From Flaccisagitta enflata (Eukaryota; Chaetognatha; Sagittoidea; Aphragmophora), in contig OZ231128.1 in NCBI GenBank assembly GCA_965153355.1, positions 40,238,001-40,302,000 on the forward strand: a stretch of DNA of 64,000 nucleotides. The letters run 5' to 3'. Shown here piece by piece: positions 46,958 through 59,799 of this stretch (position 1 is its first letter; each line of letters opens with the position of its first letter). The position numbers were made by a program, and so were the translations under genes. The notes beneath the pieces were generated by a model. It saw only the letters and a program-made list of their open reading frames with translations, searched no databases and had not been told where the DNA came from.

Positions 46958-47595
46958 AAACGGGGGCAGCGTAGAACGAGTTCCGGTTTCCACCATTTGG
47001 CCTCCTCCAAGACAAACACCGTCTCTACCCCGATCGCCTCTTCTTCCTCCACATCTTCCTCATCCTCTTCTTCCTCTTTTTCCTCTGCTTCGCCTTTCTC
47101 ATCAACCTCCCCTTCGGCCGCCTCCACCTCCGCCTCTACCTCCCCTAATCAACCTCGTGCCTCCCTTATTTTTTCTGCCGCATCGTCGTCATCCCCGTCG
47201 TCGTCATCATCATCATCATCCTCAACGTCGTCGTCGTTCTCTTCGCTATCGTCGTCTCCCTTTTTCGTGAACATGACCCATTGGGAAGTTTCTTCCCCCA
47301 CATCCTCTAGAACCAATTTTACCGTGCAACGACGCTCCAGCTCTCCTCGCCTTCTATCCTCGCTTTCGTCGTTATCGTCGCTGTCGTCGTCATCCTCGTC
47401 GTCGTCGTCATCCTCGTCGTCGTCGTCGTCGGGGACCGGAAGTGGTAAACGTCACAGCGAAAGGAAATCCGAGTCAACAAGTTCGACTTTTACGGTGGAA
47501 GTGAGATTCAATCATTTTGGGTTGACTCTATCACGTGCCTTCATTAAACTTACCACTTCCACCGAGGAACTCCTAAGATCAAGACAAATTCAAAG
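46958..47595 (+). CDS. Candidate exon: serine-rich extracellular stalk
   Basis: Acceptor CACGACCAATCAG at 46945-46957 after a long pyrimidine tract; a second acceptor 12 nt downstream (CGGGGGCAG, 46969) is in the same phase. Donor CAAAG|GTACTT at 47595/47596. Phases 0 in and 2 out agree with the exons at 38497 and 50102. The product opens [14 protein letters not shown], then long Ser/Thr-rich runs encoded by TCN codons, a NMTHWEVSS segment with an N-glycosylation sequon, and a more ordered end [21 protein letters not shown] mucin-like stalk is likely. Confidence 0.6.
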
Positions 47596-47609
47596 GTACT
47601 TGTGTCACG

Positions 47610-47770
<161 letters not shown>

Positions 47771-48590
47771 TTGCGTGTGGGGGGGCGGCGGGGAGGGGCT
47801 GGTGGCGGGGGTGAAGATGATAGGCAGGGATGGTTTGGGGTTGGTATTAGGTTTATATTTGATTTAGGCAGATGCATTTGTATAAGGTGAGGAAAGTCTA
47901 GGTTTTGAGAAGAAAAAAAAAGAATCAAATAAAGGAACGAAAAAAATTCCTGTTTGAGAAAAAAGAGAAATGCGATGTCAAGAGAAGGGATTGAAAGCTG
48001 TTGTTGAGAGTCAGACTCTTAGGGTCCGAAAGGAAAACGAATTCTTTTTATACTTCACCCAAAAGGCGGCCCTTTGGAAACGATCCTCGACCTTGCCAAA
48101 GATTAAAGCCGCGGGAAAAAAATAGAAAGGATAAACAGACCGACCAAAAAACATGGAAGGAAAACAGACCAACCAAAACCGACCAATCAAAGCCACCATG
48201 ACCAAAAAAGCGATGACCAAAACTCAAACTTAGCTGGATTTTATCCTGACTCATTGCAAACATGTGTGGTGTCATAATTTTATTGTAATTTAGTTTTGAT
48301 TTGTATCTCGCTACACTTCAAGTGTGAATATAAACATTATGCAATTATTTATTTTACTGATAACCGGGTTTTCGTTATTGCCAATACATAACATAAAAGG
48401 AATTAGAAATCACATAAAATGACTAACATTTTATATCTGTTTCGGGCGGAGTTCCGTTTTTCTTTATTCCAATAAAGCGGGGTGTGATGAAAGGTTATGT
48501 CATGGTGTACAGGAACAGGAAATTTTGGTTTCATTTTACTTTTTGCTTGTAATATAGATCTATCATGAAAAATATCATTGGGATTTCAGT
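47771..48590. other. Intronic stretch with nothing recognised
   Basis: A short run of CGACCAA-type motifs at 48140-48185 resembles the GACC tracts of the interspersed families. Otherwise AT-rich. Confidence 0.35.
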
Positions 48591-48594
48591 TAAG

Positions 48595-48990
48595 TATTTT
48601 TGATGTAATGTATAAGGTGCTTTAACAATGTTTTTAAAACCCATAATACTGACAATAGTTTCATAGCAGTCAGCAATGATAGTTGAATGTTTGAATTTTT
48701 TAGAAAAATGTTGAACACAATTTTAAAACGTTGATAGGTGAAATTATATCATGGCTTTAGTAAAGAAAATTTTGCATCTCTAAGAACATGGCCCTTTTCT
48801 TATATGTTTTTAAAAAGAGGCCATGTTTTTGGAAATGCAAATTTCTTTATTTTTATGCAATGATATAATTTCACCTTATAAAAATAAGATGACCAAGTAA
48901 ATTTTTTTTTATAAAAAATCTTGTTTTTTCTACCTTTTTTTAATACATTATGTACATCAAATCTGTATGTTGGAAATTATCTATGCAAAA
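48595..48990. mobile_element. Palindromic foldback element
   Basis: GGTGAAATTATATCATGGC (from 48738) pairs with ATGATATAATTTCACC (to 48875), and AAGAACATGGCC pairs with GGCCATGTTTTTGG around a centre near 48805. The inverted similarity extends outwards (TGATGTAATGTATAA / TTAATACATTATGTACATCA). No coding capacity. Confidence 0.6.
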
Positions 48991-49679
48991 ATTTGTTGTT
49001 CAACAATTGAAAAATATTTTTTTCAATAAAAAAAATTATAAAAAAATAATTCTAAAAAATATCTAAAACTGTAATGACGCATGAAATTTCTTCTTCCCAT
49101 ACACTGTGTCTTATGAAGGGTTGGTGAGTTGAGTAGAAGCTGGTCAGCACCTGCAAAGGGTATTGGGTCCTTTAGAATATAACTGGAACATCTTTTATGC
49201 TTATGCATCTGTCCATTCGTCTGTTTTTTCTTTGAAGTGAGTCTAGTAGACCCAAAATCAGAGTCTGGAAGGCCGCATTAGGATTTGGGTTCTCTGGCTA
49301 AAATTGACTGCCAAAATTTTGGCCGCTGAGGCCAGCATTTAATTCTGGATGAGTATCGAAGAAAACTAATTCCTATGGAACCAGAGAAGAAGAAGAAAAA
49401 TGGAGGACGGACTAACAGACAGACAGACAGACAGACTTTCTGTGTTCTTCTTCTGTTCTACTTCTGTGTTCTACTTCTTTCTGTTCGTGGCCATTGCCCC
49501 CCCCCCCCAAAAAAAAAGAATTCTACCGAGAAAAACGCTCTTCAGAGCTCAAACAAAAAGTCCTGTTTTTTTGTCACCAACTTCTAGCGTCCATTCATGT
49601 CAATGTCAACATTATTCATGGAAAAAGACTTCTTTTGTATGTTTGCTGGTAACTCTCGTTTTCTGATAGTGCTTGTCTG

Positions 49680-49684
<5 letters not shown>

Positions 49685-49773
<89 letters not shown>
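49685..49773. repeat. (CT)n microsatellite
   Basis: About 88 bp CT in the intron before the exon at 50102. Confidence 0.97.
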
Positions 49774-49776
<3 letters not shown>

Positions 49777-50101
49777 TTCTCTCCGTGAAAAATGTCGAGG
49801 GGACTGAAAAAGGGGAAAAAAGATAAAGGTCTCTATTTGTTTGTCCCACAAGTCTCCATAGAGTAGAAAAAGTGCTTTTGAACTCATTGGAATTCATACC
49901 AAACAATGTCTCGTAACTTACCGGGAATCGAAAATCGAGTGAGTAAGACGTTTTGAATGATGGAAGTTATTTTCTAAGTAACATGTTGAAAAAAAAAGCT
50001 AAACGTTTCACCGGTCGCTTTTTTTTTTCTTTTTTTTGCCTCCTTTTAAAAAAATTTCTCCCTTGTTTTCTCTTCTCTTTTCTGAATTCATTTGTGTCCA
50101 G

Positions 50102-50277
50102 ATTTTACGGACAAAAAAACTCCTCCAGTTCATCCCCCGAGACCGTCTTGCGAGGCGAGACATCGGGGGGAGGGGGTGGTGGCAGCACCCACGGGGACGG
50201 GGGTGTGACGCTCAACAGCCAAGGCGGAGGATACACGTCAGTGGAGTCCAGAAGCAATCAAAATGCTAATGTCCCCG
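50102..50277 (+). CDS. Candidate exon: glycine/serine-rich stalk
   Basis: Acceptor TTCATTTGTGTCCAG at 50087-50101, donor CCCCG|GTAAGA at 50277/50278. Phase 2 in (AG + A gives Arg, then FYGQKNSSSSSPETVL) and phase 1 out match both neighbours. The product is hydrophilic with SGGGGGGSTHGDGG and ends VESRSNQNANVPG. No domain; a flexible linker before the membrane anchor. Confidence 0.65.
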
Positions 50278-50308
50278 GTAAGAGTGTGTCTGTGTGTTTC
50301 TGTCTCTA

Positions 50309-50558
<250 letters not shown>

Positions 50559-50980
50559 GGACTGACTGACGGATAGACAGACAGAGGCAGAGAGACAAAG
50601 AGGAGAGAGACGGAGAGATGCTGGACACACAAAAAGAAAACAGACAGGGAGTTAGACATGACAGGCAAAGAGAGAGAGAGAGAGAGGGTGTGAAAGAGAA
50701 AGTTGTTTTTATGTTGTCAGGCACACGTCAAGTTAAAAATGTCGGAATATGACTGAAATTTTGATGAGGAATAATAATAAAAAAAAATTGCAGAGGAGTC
50801 TGCTAAAAATGAAGGCAGTTGCTACATTCGTCCTCGCATCTTCACCAGTCCATGATTGTCCGTCCAACCACCCATTTTCCCGCACGCGCGCCGCACCGCA
50901 CCGTAATAGTATAGGTCACTAGCTCATTTGGTCAAAACTTCACAATATTGTTATGGCATACCTCGCGAAATCTCCTTTTT

Positions 50981-51748
50981 GGGCAGCGGCCCCGAAGGGG
51001 CCGATGACTTATGCTTTCACACAGGGGAAATTTATCCTTTTCCTCCTTCATCTTCTTCTCCTTTGTCCCCCCCCCCCCCTTGAGTCTCAAATCCTAGCCT
51101 CGAGGCTCAAATCCCAGCCTCGAAGCTCAAATTCAGGCCTTAAGGCTCAAATCGAAGTCTCGAGGCTCAAAACGCAGTATCAAGGCTCAAATCCCAGTCT
51201 CAAGGCTCAAGTCCCAGTCTCAAGGCTCAAATCCCAGCCATGCGGCTCAAATCCCAGTCTCAAGGCTCAAATCCCAGTCTCCAGGCTCAAAACCCAGTCT
51301 CCTGACTCAAATCCCAGTCTAGAGACTCCAATCCCAGCCTTGAGGCTCAAATCCCAGCTTCGAGGCTCAAATCCCAGCCTTGAGGCTCAAATCCAGCCTC
51401 AAAGCTCAAATCCCAGCCTCAGGGCATAAATCCCAGCCTCAAGGCTCAAATCCCAGTCCCGAGGCTCAAATCCCAACCTTGATGCTCAAATCTTGGTCTC
51501 AAGGCCTAAATCCTTGCATCAAGGCCCAAATCGCAGCCCTGAGGCTCAAATACCAGCCTGGAGGCTCAAATCCCAGCCTGGTGGCCCCAATTCAAGCCTC
51601 CGGGCTCTTATTCCAATTTGAGGCTCCAATAAAAACAGCATAGGTCATCAGCTCCTTCGGGGCGGCTGCCCCTCTAACCACATCATACCCACATACACTC
51701 ACATAGGGGCAATGGGTACCGCTGACCATCTAGCACTTTTGCGACTAT
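50981..51748 (+). mobile_element. Family D element 4, clearest copy
   Basis: Left end GGGCAGCGGCCCCGAAGGGG...CCGATGACTTATG; right end CATAGGTCATCAGCTCCTTC...GGGGCGGCTGCCCC near 51642-51674 is its inverted repeat. Between them are about 28 units of AAGGCTCAAATCCCAGCCTC with variants; tail GGGTACCGCTGACCAT and GCACTTTTGCGACT. Since the 20-bp unit lacks stops, it stays open in several frames and yields a 20-residue periodic peptide. Confidence 0.75.
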
Positions 51749-52270
51749 TTTACCTTTTTTACATGCACGAGTATAATCTGTCATGGGTTAAACACCAATA
51801 TCTGCCATAATTTAAACATTTCCAATGTTTGTAATGACGGCGAGAGTTCCAAGGCAACATTTACTGAAACCATAGTATTTTATTGAATATACATGGTTCT
51901 TCTGTTTGAAATTGAATGCAATAATAAATGAAATAATCAATATGATTCATCTAAATGATTTGTTCTTTGCAATTTTTCGACCCCTGTTGCCTTTGTATGC
52001 TCGCCGTCTCATATTTCTGTCGCTCACATCAAATGCGAAACTCAAACCATATTTAAGAAAGAGTGAAAAACATTTTTGTGTTTGAGAAATAAAGGAAAGT
52101 ATCAAGTTGATTTCACTGTGGTTTTTTTTTTTTTCAATGAATAACTGTCGATTTTCGTTACGCTTAGTGGAAATATTGGTAAACACGAAATCTGATAACT
52201 AGCCCATTATATGAAACATTGGCATGATGAGAATGAATGAAATCATCGAGAATCACGTTCTCTTTTTCGC

Positions 52271-52275
<5 letters not shown>

Positions 52276-52367
<92 letters not shown>

Positions 52368-52374
52368 CTCTACT

Positions 52375-52410
<36 letters not shown>
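52276..52410. repeat. (CT)n microsatellite forming a splice acceptor's pyrimidine tract
   Basis: About 135 bp CT with CTCTA variants, ending 6 bp before the CACAG of the acceptor at 52416. Confidence 0.97.
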
Positions 52411-52412
<2 letters not shown>

Positions 52413-52416
52413 ACAG

Positions 52417-52627
52417 GCTATGAAGGCATCGCATCTCATGTGGATGCGTTTGGGAATTTGTTGACGCACGATTCCGCATCCTCGCATCCTCCACGCGCTT
52501 CTTCCGCTTCCTTGTCGCCCTTCATCGCCTATCCTCTTTACTCCGGCATCATCATCGTCTCCTCAGTCATCATCATCCTCCTCCTTGTCCTCCTCTTCCT
52601 CCTCCACCGCAAAGGGCTTTTAGCCAG
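52417..52627 (+). CDS. Candidate exon: juxtamembrane segment and transmembrane helix
   Basis: Acceptor CTCTGTCACAG ending at 52416, donor GCCAG|GTACGC at 52627/52628; phase 1 in, phase 2 out, matching 50277 and 62053. The product starts GYEGIASHVDAFGNLLTHDS, then a short Ser/Pro stretch, then a hydrophobic helix of about 22 residues (SGIIIVSSVIIILLLVLLFL) stopped by HRKG, a typical stop-transfer. Orientation would be type I, with the stalk outside. This is the strongest evidence that the chain is membrane anchored. Confidence 0.7.
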
Positions 52628-53656
52628 GTACGCAACCATTTTCTTGCGACTTAATGAGTTGGACAATGAGTGTATTTATATCATGACTAAAATGATTGCA
52701 ATCGGACTATGATCCGATAATTGTTACTGATACATGTATTTTTTTGCGGACATGGTTAACGAGAGCTTGAGAAGAAGAAACAGCATATGAACGCAGCCGT
52801 TCTTCCACTCAGCCCATTCGTGTCAAACTGAAATGACACATGGAGGAGTCATTTTCCTCATCTGTTACTTTCCATTCCACCTCCTGCGGGCATAAAAAAA
52901 AGATCCTCAGCTTCACAGTTTTCCATCTCTCTGGACAGATTTGAGATATCGGAAAAGAGATTTCTAGTTTTTCCCCCCTTAGTCCCGTTCATCCAATTCG
53001 TTACGACTCCATTCTGGTAGGTCCATCAAACAGATGGTCCCGCCGCCCGCTCATCTCTTCGTCAAGAACATGTAGCTGTTTTTGTTGGACTAGTGGCATT
53101 CTGCGGCATCATTTTCTGGGATCGTATCCGGGTATATATTGCATTACGTTTGGTGTTTACTAGGCCTTACTGATGTAGTAGAGGCCATGTGCCCACAAGT
53201 TGGGCGTAGTCATCGGGCGTCGATGAGATTGGAGAGGTCACTTGAAGTGGACACGAAGCAGGGTCCTATGCAGGGTTGGCACTGAGAAGTAGCTATCAAA
53301 CAGGCTCCTCCAATCTCCACGGGACATGTGTGCATTTGGGTAGTGAGCCATTCTAGAAACATTTGAGCGAATGAGCAAGAGCTCTCTTCAAATAGTTGGC
53401 CAATATCATGTCCCAGACGCATCATTATTGTCATTGGGGTCGTTCTCTTTTTTCCATCTTAGGACAGCTGCTTTTTCGAGATGGAATTGAACTGATGACT
53501 GCGGGAATGATTGAAACGGCTGATGAATGAGGAAGATGAATGAGGTAGATGAATTGAACTATAGGATAAAGAAGATGGAAAACTGTAAGACGAAGGATAA
53601 AAAAAAACAAGCCCAACAGGCCAACAGTTGCGTGCTCCGTTTTACATACATACTCC
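52628..53656. other. Intronic stretch with nothing recognised
   Basis: Unique-looking sequence, no element ends or exons with convincing borders. Confidence 0.3.
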
Positions 53657-53788
53657 TCCCTTCCTTCCTTCCTTCCTTCCTTCCTTCCTTCCTTCCTTCC
53701 TTCCTTCCTTCCTTCCTTCCTTCCTTACTTCCTCCCTACTTTTCCCTTCAATCCTTCCTTCCTCCCTTCCTTCCTTCCTTCCTTCCTT
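53657..53788. repeat. (CCTT)n microsatellite
   Basis: About 130 bp of CCTT with a short interruption near 53728-53755. Confidence 0.95.
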
Positions 53789-54172
<384 letters not shown>

Positions 54173-54179
54173 TCACCTA

Positions 54180-55370
54180 TACAGAAATCGAAAGTTAATC
54201 ATCTAAGAGAGAAAGGGATGTTTGGAGATGGGGATGGCGCAGAAGTAGAAGCAGGAGTCGAATAAAAAAGAGAAGTCGTTATTGGCGGGTGAAATATGGC
54301 AAAAATAAAAGGTCAAAGCGCAAAGAAAAAAAGAAGATGTAGCTCAGAGCGAATCGGAAGATGAAGAGACGTTGATGAATACCGAAAAGAAGAAAAAAGG
54401 CGTCTGTAATTGACGAAGAGGGCGCGGAGGGGGGGGGGGTACTGGGGAAAGGTTGGGGGAGTTGTCACAGAAAGAGAGAAGTACAGCAAGAGACGTCTAT
54501 TTCATTCGTGGACAGTGTCCACTGGACACTGTAACTATAAGATGCTGTGCCCTTTCATCGGTCCGTGACGCTCGACTTTTGTTAGCTTACATTTCCGCCC
54601 CTGCTCTGCCTTCACCCTTCTCTATCTACGAATGGCAACGGTCCCGCCTTTTTCTCTTGTGGAATGTGCAACAATTCTCACAATTATTCAAAAGGAAACA
54701 CAACCTGAATCACGTACGCTGATTTTGGATCAATCATAATTATCAAATCACAAAGAATGCAAGGGGAAAGTTGGTCATCAAAGAGACCTGTACATCTTGC
54801 CTTTAAGTTGAAACCCAGGCCCAAGACCCAAGAGCTCGGTCTAAAAGCACGGAACATGGCCTCTTTCTGGTGATCACAGATCCAAACTATGGTGGGAGAG
54901 AATGGAAGAAAGCAAGGGAGCGGGATGGGGGTTGCGAATATTTGATATGAAGAATAAAGAATGAGGTAAGAGAATCTGACAGTGACGTGAGGCAGATAGA
55001 GAAATCATGAAAATCCAATTCGATTCACGTTGCTGTGTCACTGAGATGAGAGACTGTCTTTTGATGAGACTGACTTTTGATGAGAGGAATTAAAGAATGA
55101 TGAAGATGAGCATAAAAGTGTCAGGTCAAATGAAAAGGCTTTTAGAAAAGGAGAGAAGAAGATGAAAGCGGAAAGACTGGCAGTTGAAAGAAAAAAGGTG
55201 GAAAGGGAAATAACTCTCGGTAACTGAAACAGAGTGCCAATTCTGAAGTGGGCAAATGTAGCAGACAAAATGGAGGCAGTAACAGGTAACGGAAAAAAAG
55301 TGAAGCGTCAGTAGAGTACAGCTAGGTTTAAAGAAAGATGTATACCAAGTGTCGGAGTTGATTTTCAGAT
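54180..55370. other. Purine-rich stretch with nothing recognised
   Basis: A-rich and G-rich tracts. The 89-codon frame at 54453-54722 has no recognised domain and no splice borders that would tie it to the host gene. Confidence 0.3.
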
Positions 55371-55510
55371 GCGTCATCGCATCTTTATAAGAGGGTCTGT
55401 CCGTCCGTCCGTCCGTCTGTTGGTCCATCGTCCAGTCCGTCGGTCCGTTACGCCTCTTCTGATACCACGCAGATGACGCATCGAGTTGCCCGTCTGGGCT
55501 TGTTTACCAG
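55371..55510 (+). repeat. Family F short interspersed repeat
   Basis: Head GATGCGTCATCGCATCTTTA (a GATGCG hairpin) with CTTTATAAGAGGGTCTGTCC, a (GTCC)n tract, and an end with GACGCATCGAGTTGCCCGTC. It has the same layout as families A, B and E with a different head. Confidence 0.55.
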
Positions 55511-55852
55511 TGATGGCGACCATCGCCGTGTGGGAAAAAAGTCGTATGCATTATCAAAAAAGCGCGCCTGGTCTGATGAAACGTGGTCATATAAGTGGAT
55601 GATTGCAAACATAGATGAATGAAAGAATGATTGAGTTACTATTGAATATAGATGAATTGAAGATCAAATATGAAGAGGTTGAACTACTGAAATATCACAA
55701 TGAATTAGGTCGTCACTTATCAAAGCAACTGTCAAAAGTTGTTTATTATTCATCAGTTAAATGAGAGAGTATCAACTGGGCACGCTGGCAGAAAAACTTG
55801 CATTCCACAACCAACAGCAACATCAAATTCCTCTCCCCCCACTACGAGACAA

Positions 55853-56103
55853 GGTCATTAGACCTAAGTCGCGTGCGTCGGCACTTTCAAAAGACGTCAG
55901 GCAGACAGACAGACAAACATTTTTTTTCTTCGAAAAGACCTCTGAAATGGCTGTTTACTACTTTAAGTATCTTCTCTACTATTCAGAGACATAAAAAACG
56001 TGATAAAAAGCCTTCAAAAGACTTTGTTATGGACCAACGGACCGACCGACCGACGGACCAACCGAAAAGTGGCTTATAGAGTCGCGTAGCACGCGACTAA
56101 AAA
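55853..56103 (+). repeat. Family G interspersed repeat, copy 2
   Basis: Matches 244-471. Its right end is TATAGAGTCGCGTAGCACG, the hairpin end also found in family A. Confidence 0.65.
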
Positions 56104-56649
56104 GGAGAACAAATGATTAAGTTTCATGGAGCTGTTGCCCGAAAATAAAGAGTTAAGAAGATGAGTGAAGCTGAGAGTTTACAACCAACGGTAAACTGTT
56201 GTTTAGGATGGACTACAGGAAAAAGAAGGTGGAAGAAGAAAAGGAGGAATAGATGAGGACATGAAAGAAAAGGAGAAGAAAGTAAGACTAAAGGGCAGGT
56301 GTTCGTGTTCACCGCTGGAAGAAAGGGAAAAATAGACGAAGGGCAAAAGGTCATTTCTGAGTAAGAAATACCTTCCCAACAAAAAGCACTTTGGCGCAGC
56401 AGCGACTCACAACGCGCCATCACGTTCCCTCCCTAATGTAAATCGCTGTCTGGCTGGCTGTCTCACTCTCTCTTACAGTTTGTCAGTTTGTCTTTTTATG
56501 TCTGTCCGTCTCCTTTGATTTTCTCTTACTGCCAATCCGCTGGAAACCTGTCTGTCTGCATATTTGTGAGTATATCTGTCTGTTAGGCTTGATGTCTGTC
56601 TGTCAGGCTCCCTGCCTGTTTGTCTACCAGTTTGATCGTTTGTCTGTCC

Positions 56650-56695
<46 letters not shown>

Positions 56696-57790
56696 GGGTG
56701 CAACTTATCCCCGTTAGCTTATAAAGTTATAATTTTTCTTGGGTCCTAAATGGACTTTCTCTCACTACGATCAATGAAGTTCTTTTTTTGTCCTCAAACT
56801 CTCCCCTGCTTAATCCTTCATTTCATAACCTTAGCCTTAGCCTTACCTTAGCCTTTTTTTCTTCATTTTAATCGATGCTTTCTGTAACTGTGGGACTCTT
56901 TATCCTGGCTGTTTCTAATTTATCTATCCGTATCTCTTTACGTTTATACGTCTGACTGTCTGTCTTTCTGTCCGTCTACATTTCTCTTTTTCATCTCTAA
57001 AGAATTGTCGTTGTTTATAAATAAATCTAATTGTTTTGAACTATAAGTCTCTCTGTCTCTGCTTGTCTGTCATTCCTTGTTTCTCTATATCTCTCTCTCC
57101 CCCTGTCCATCTCTCCTCATTCTCTTTTTTTCCAATTTTTTTCATTCAAAATACTAGAAGACTTGGATTTTCATGGATAACAAAAACCCACGAGAGAAAA
57201 AGAGAAAAAGCCCATAGAACTTCGATTAGACAGCGTTGAAAAAATGAGAATATCCTCGGCCGGGAACATTTTATGCTTTTTCTTCTCCCGTTTTCTCTAT
57301 CTTCTTGTCTCCTCTCTCTCTCTCTCTCTCCTTATCTGAGTTCAAAGGTTCTTCTCTCTTTCTTTGTGTGGTTGGGTTCTCATATCTTTCTACAGTGAAA
57401 GAAAATCGACCAGGCCAGGGCACGAGAGTGATTGGCATATGGGGGGTCCGTGCGCGGCCTGTTTAAATGGGATGCAGATTGCAGAGCTCGTGATGGATGG
57501 AAAGGAGGGAGGGGTTGTCGCGCAGGGTCCGACAAAATTTTTAGCTGCCTACAAGCGACTTTTTTTTACTACCTCTTGCCTACAAAATGTTCATATGAAA
57601 GATGAACAAAATAATTACTGAACCAAAAACTAGAATTAAGGCAACTTAGTCTTAGTAATTTTTACGGGGCATCCTCTGAATCACGAAATTTGTGCTTAAG
57701 TTAGAATCATTTCCACTGAGGCACACCCTAGTGCTTCAGTGGAATTTGAAATAACTAGTGGTTTTTGCAATTCGAGCTTCAGTGGAATTG
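56104..57790. other. Low-complexity and unique intronic sequence
   Basis: Purine-rich to 56400, TCTG/CT-rich from 56440 to 56692 including a (CT)n tract at 56652-56692, pyrimidine-rich to 57360. A hairpin CCACTGAGGCAC / GTGCTTCAGTGG lies at about 57711-57740. No exon recognised. Confidence 0.4.
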
Positions 57791-57939
57791 GACATATACT
57801 TTTTTTTTTTTTATAAGAGACAACCTTTTTTCAACTCAGCCTGAGTGTTCTTAAATTCCAAGTCATTTTCAGCCTCGCATTCTCTTAATTTGTTCTTATT
57901 TTTCATGACTTGATCCGTTATTACTAATACTATTACTGA

Positions 57940-58152
57940 TACTATTATCACTACTATTGATATAACTATCATTACTACTACTGTTACTGCTTCTGTTACT
58001 GCTACTACTACTACTGCTACTTCAACTACTACTAGTTCTACTCTACAACAACTAATATTACTACTACTACTACTTAACTACTACTACTTTTACTACTACT
58101 ACCTCTACTTTTACTACTACTACCTCTACTTTTACTACTACTACCTCTATTT

Positions 58153-58189
<37 letters not shown>

Positions 58190-58240
58190 TACTACTATTT
58201 CTACTACTACAACTACTATTACTACTTTTACTACTCTCAA
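57940..58240. repeat. (CTA)n trinucleotide array
   Basis: About 300 bp of CTA-type units with TTTCTA and TCTA variants. Confidence 0.9.
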
Positions 58241-58247
58241 TTGTAAT

Positions 58248-58544
58248 AACAAGGCCAAGTAGGCCAACGATGCGTCCTCTGAGTGAATGTTTTTTATGAG
58301 TGAATGTTTTTTATGAATAAATTTTTTATGAATGAATGTTTTTTATGAATGAATGTTATTTATGAATAAATGTTATTTATGAATGTATGCTACTTTTACT
58401 GGGTTAGGACAACTTTTCTGTTGAAAAAATACATGATTTTAATGTTTTTAATGAATGCGTTACCAACCAACCAAGCGATCAACCAACCGTCTGACCAATC
58501 AACTGACGGACACCGCCTATTATAGAGATGCGAGGCCGCATCTA
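58248..58544 (-). repeat. Family E repeat, copy 2, with an internal tandem array
   Basis: Begins AACAAGGCCAAGTAGGCCAA and ends with a CAACCAACCG tract, CTATTATAGAGATGCGAGG and GCATCTAAAA. At 58275-58390 it carries tandem ATGAATGTTTTTT units that are absent from the copy at 4300. Confidence 0.6.
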
Positions 58545-58799
58545 AAATCAAGAAAATTAGCTGAAGCAAAAAGTCAGCCTGAGCTGTCTCTTATTTTGTT
58601 CTTAAATTTTCAGAGAATCTCAGCCTCATGTCTCTTATAAAAAAGTCTCTTATAAAAAAAAAAAGTGTAACTGATTTTGTCATAATGAAAAAAGATTAAA
58701 GTAATCTTTTTTATCTGAAGAAATCAAGAAATCCACTGTTTTCTTTTAACCTCCCTCTATTTCTCTTTACTTAAGACCACTTACTGAGTGTATGATAGG

Positions 58800-58881
58800 T
58801 GGAACAATATCAAATATCAAATATCAAATATCAAATATCAAATATCAAGTATCAAATATCAAATATCAAATATCAAATATC
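58800..58881. repeat. (AAATATC)n 7-bp array
   Basis: About 11 nearly perfect copies of AAATATC. Confidence 0.95.
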
Positions 58882-59049
58882 AAAAAGAAAACATGTTTTA
58901 TCATCGATTTAGTTTTCATCCCTTGGAAAAAAAGTACAAATGAGAAAACTTTTTGTCCGCGACGGAATACTATTCCGACGCGGACTATAATTCGAGGCGG
59001 GTGGGTGTCGTCGTTGTCGTTGTCGTCGTCGTCGTTGTCGTCCACACTT

Positions 59050-59795
59050 TTAAAAATGGGCTAACTTTTGAACGCCTTGACCGATTTGCTTCATATTTGG
59101 AGGGAAGTTGTACTAGGGTAAGCCGCTTTACATCCTATGCGTATGTTATGATCCGACCCACCCAACCGGCCCAACCAGCCTACCAGCCTAAAAGTGATAA
59201 ACGTGCATAACTTTGGCATTTTTCAACCGATTTGGTTGAAACTTGGTATGTAGTCTCTAAATGGAAGGACTCAACATATGTATTTGATTTGTACAGATTT
59301 TAGCATGTTAACCGGCCAAACCGGCCTACCACCCAACCAGCCTACCAGCCTAAAAGTGAAAAACGTGCATAACTTCGTTATTTTTCAACCAATTTGGTTG
59401 AAACTCGGTATGTAGTCTCTAAATGAAAGAACTCAACATATGTATTTGAATTGTAAAGGTTTTAGCATGCTAACCGGCCAAACCAGCCTACCACCCAACT
59501 AGCCTACCAGCCTAAAAGTTAACAATGTGCATAACTTCGGCATTTTTCAACTGATTTGGTTGAAACTTGGTATGTAGTCTCTAAATGGAAGGACTCAACA
59601 TATGTATTTGAATTGTAAAGATTTTAGCGAGCTAACCAGCCAAACCAGCCTACCACCCAACTAGCGTACCAGCCTAAAAGTGAAAAACGTACATAACTTC
59701 GGCATTTTTCAACCGATTTGGTTGAAACTCGGTATGTAGTCCCTAAATGGAAGGACTCAACATATGAATTTGATTTATAAAGATTTTAGCATGCT
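59050..59795. repeat. ~161-bp tandem repeat, about 4.5 copies
   Basis: The block GTGCATAACTTCGGCATTTT...GGTTGAAACTCGGTATGTAG...CCAACCAGCCTACCAGCCT recurs near 59200, 59362, 59524 and 59686, with a diverged first copy from about 59050. The unit includes a short CCGGCC/CAGCCTACC-rich part. Confidence 0.85.
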
Positions 59796-59799
59796 AACT

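Larger units (their letters stand above)
57799..58667. mobile_element. Family C TA-flanked element, enlarged by internal insertions
   Basis: Ends CTTTTTTTTTTT...ATAAGAGACA and TGTCTCTTATAAAAA...AAAAGTG, flanked by TA (57797-57798, 58668-58669), with the same subterminal CTCAGCCTGAG motifs as 17201-17633. It contains a (CTA)n array (57940-58240) and a family E copy (58248-58544). Confidence 0.65.
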
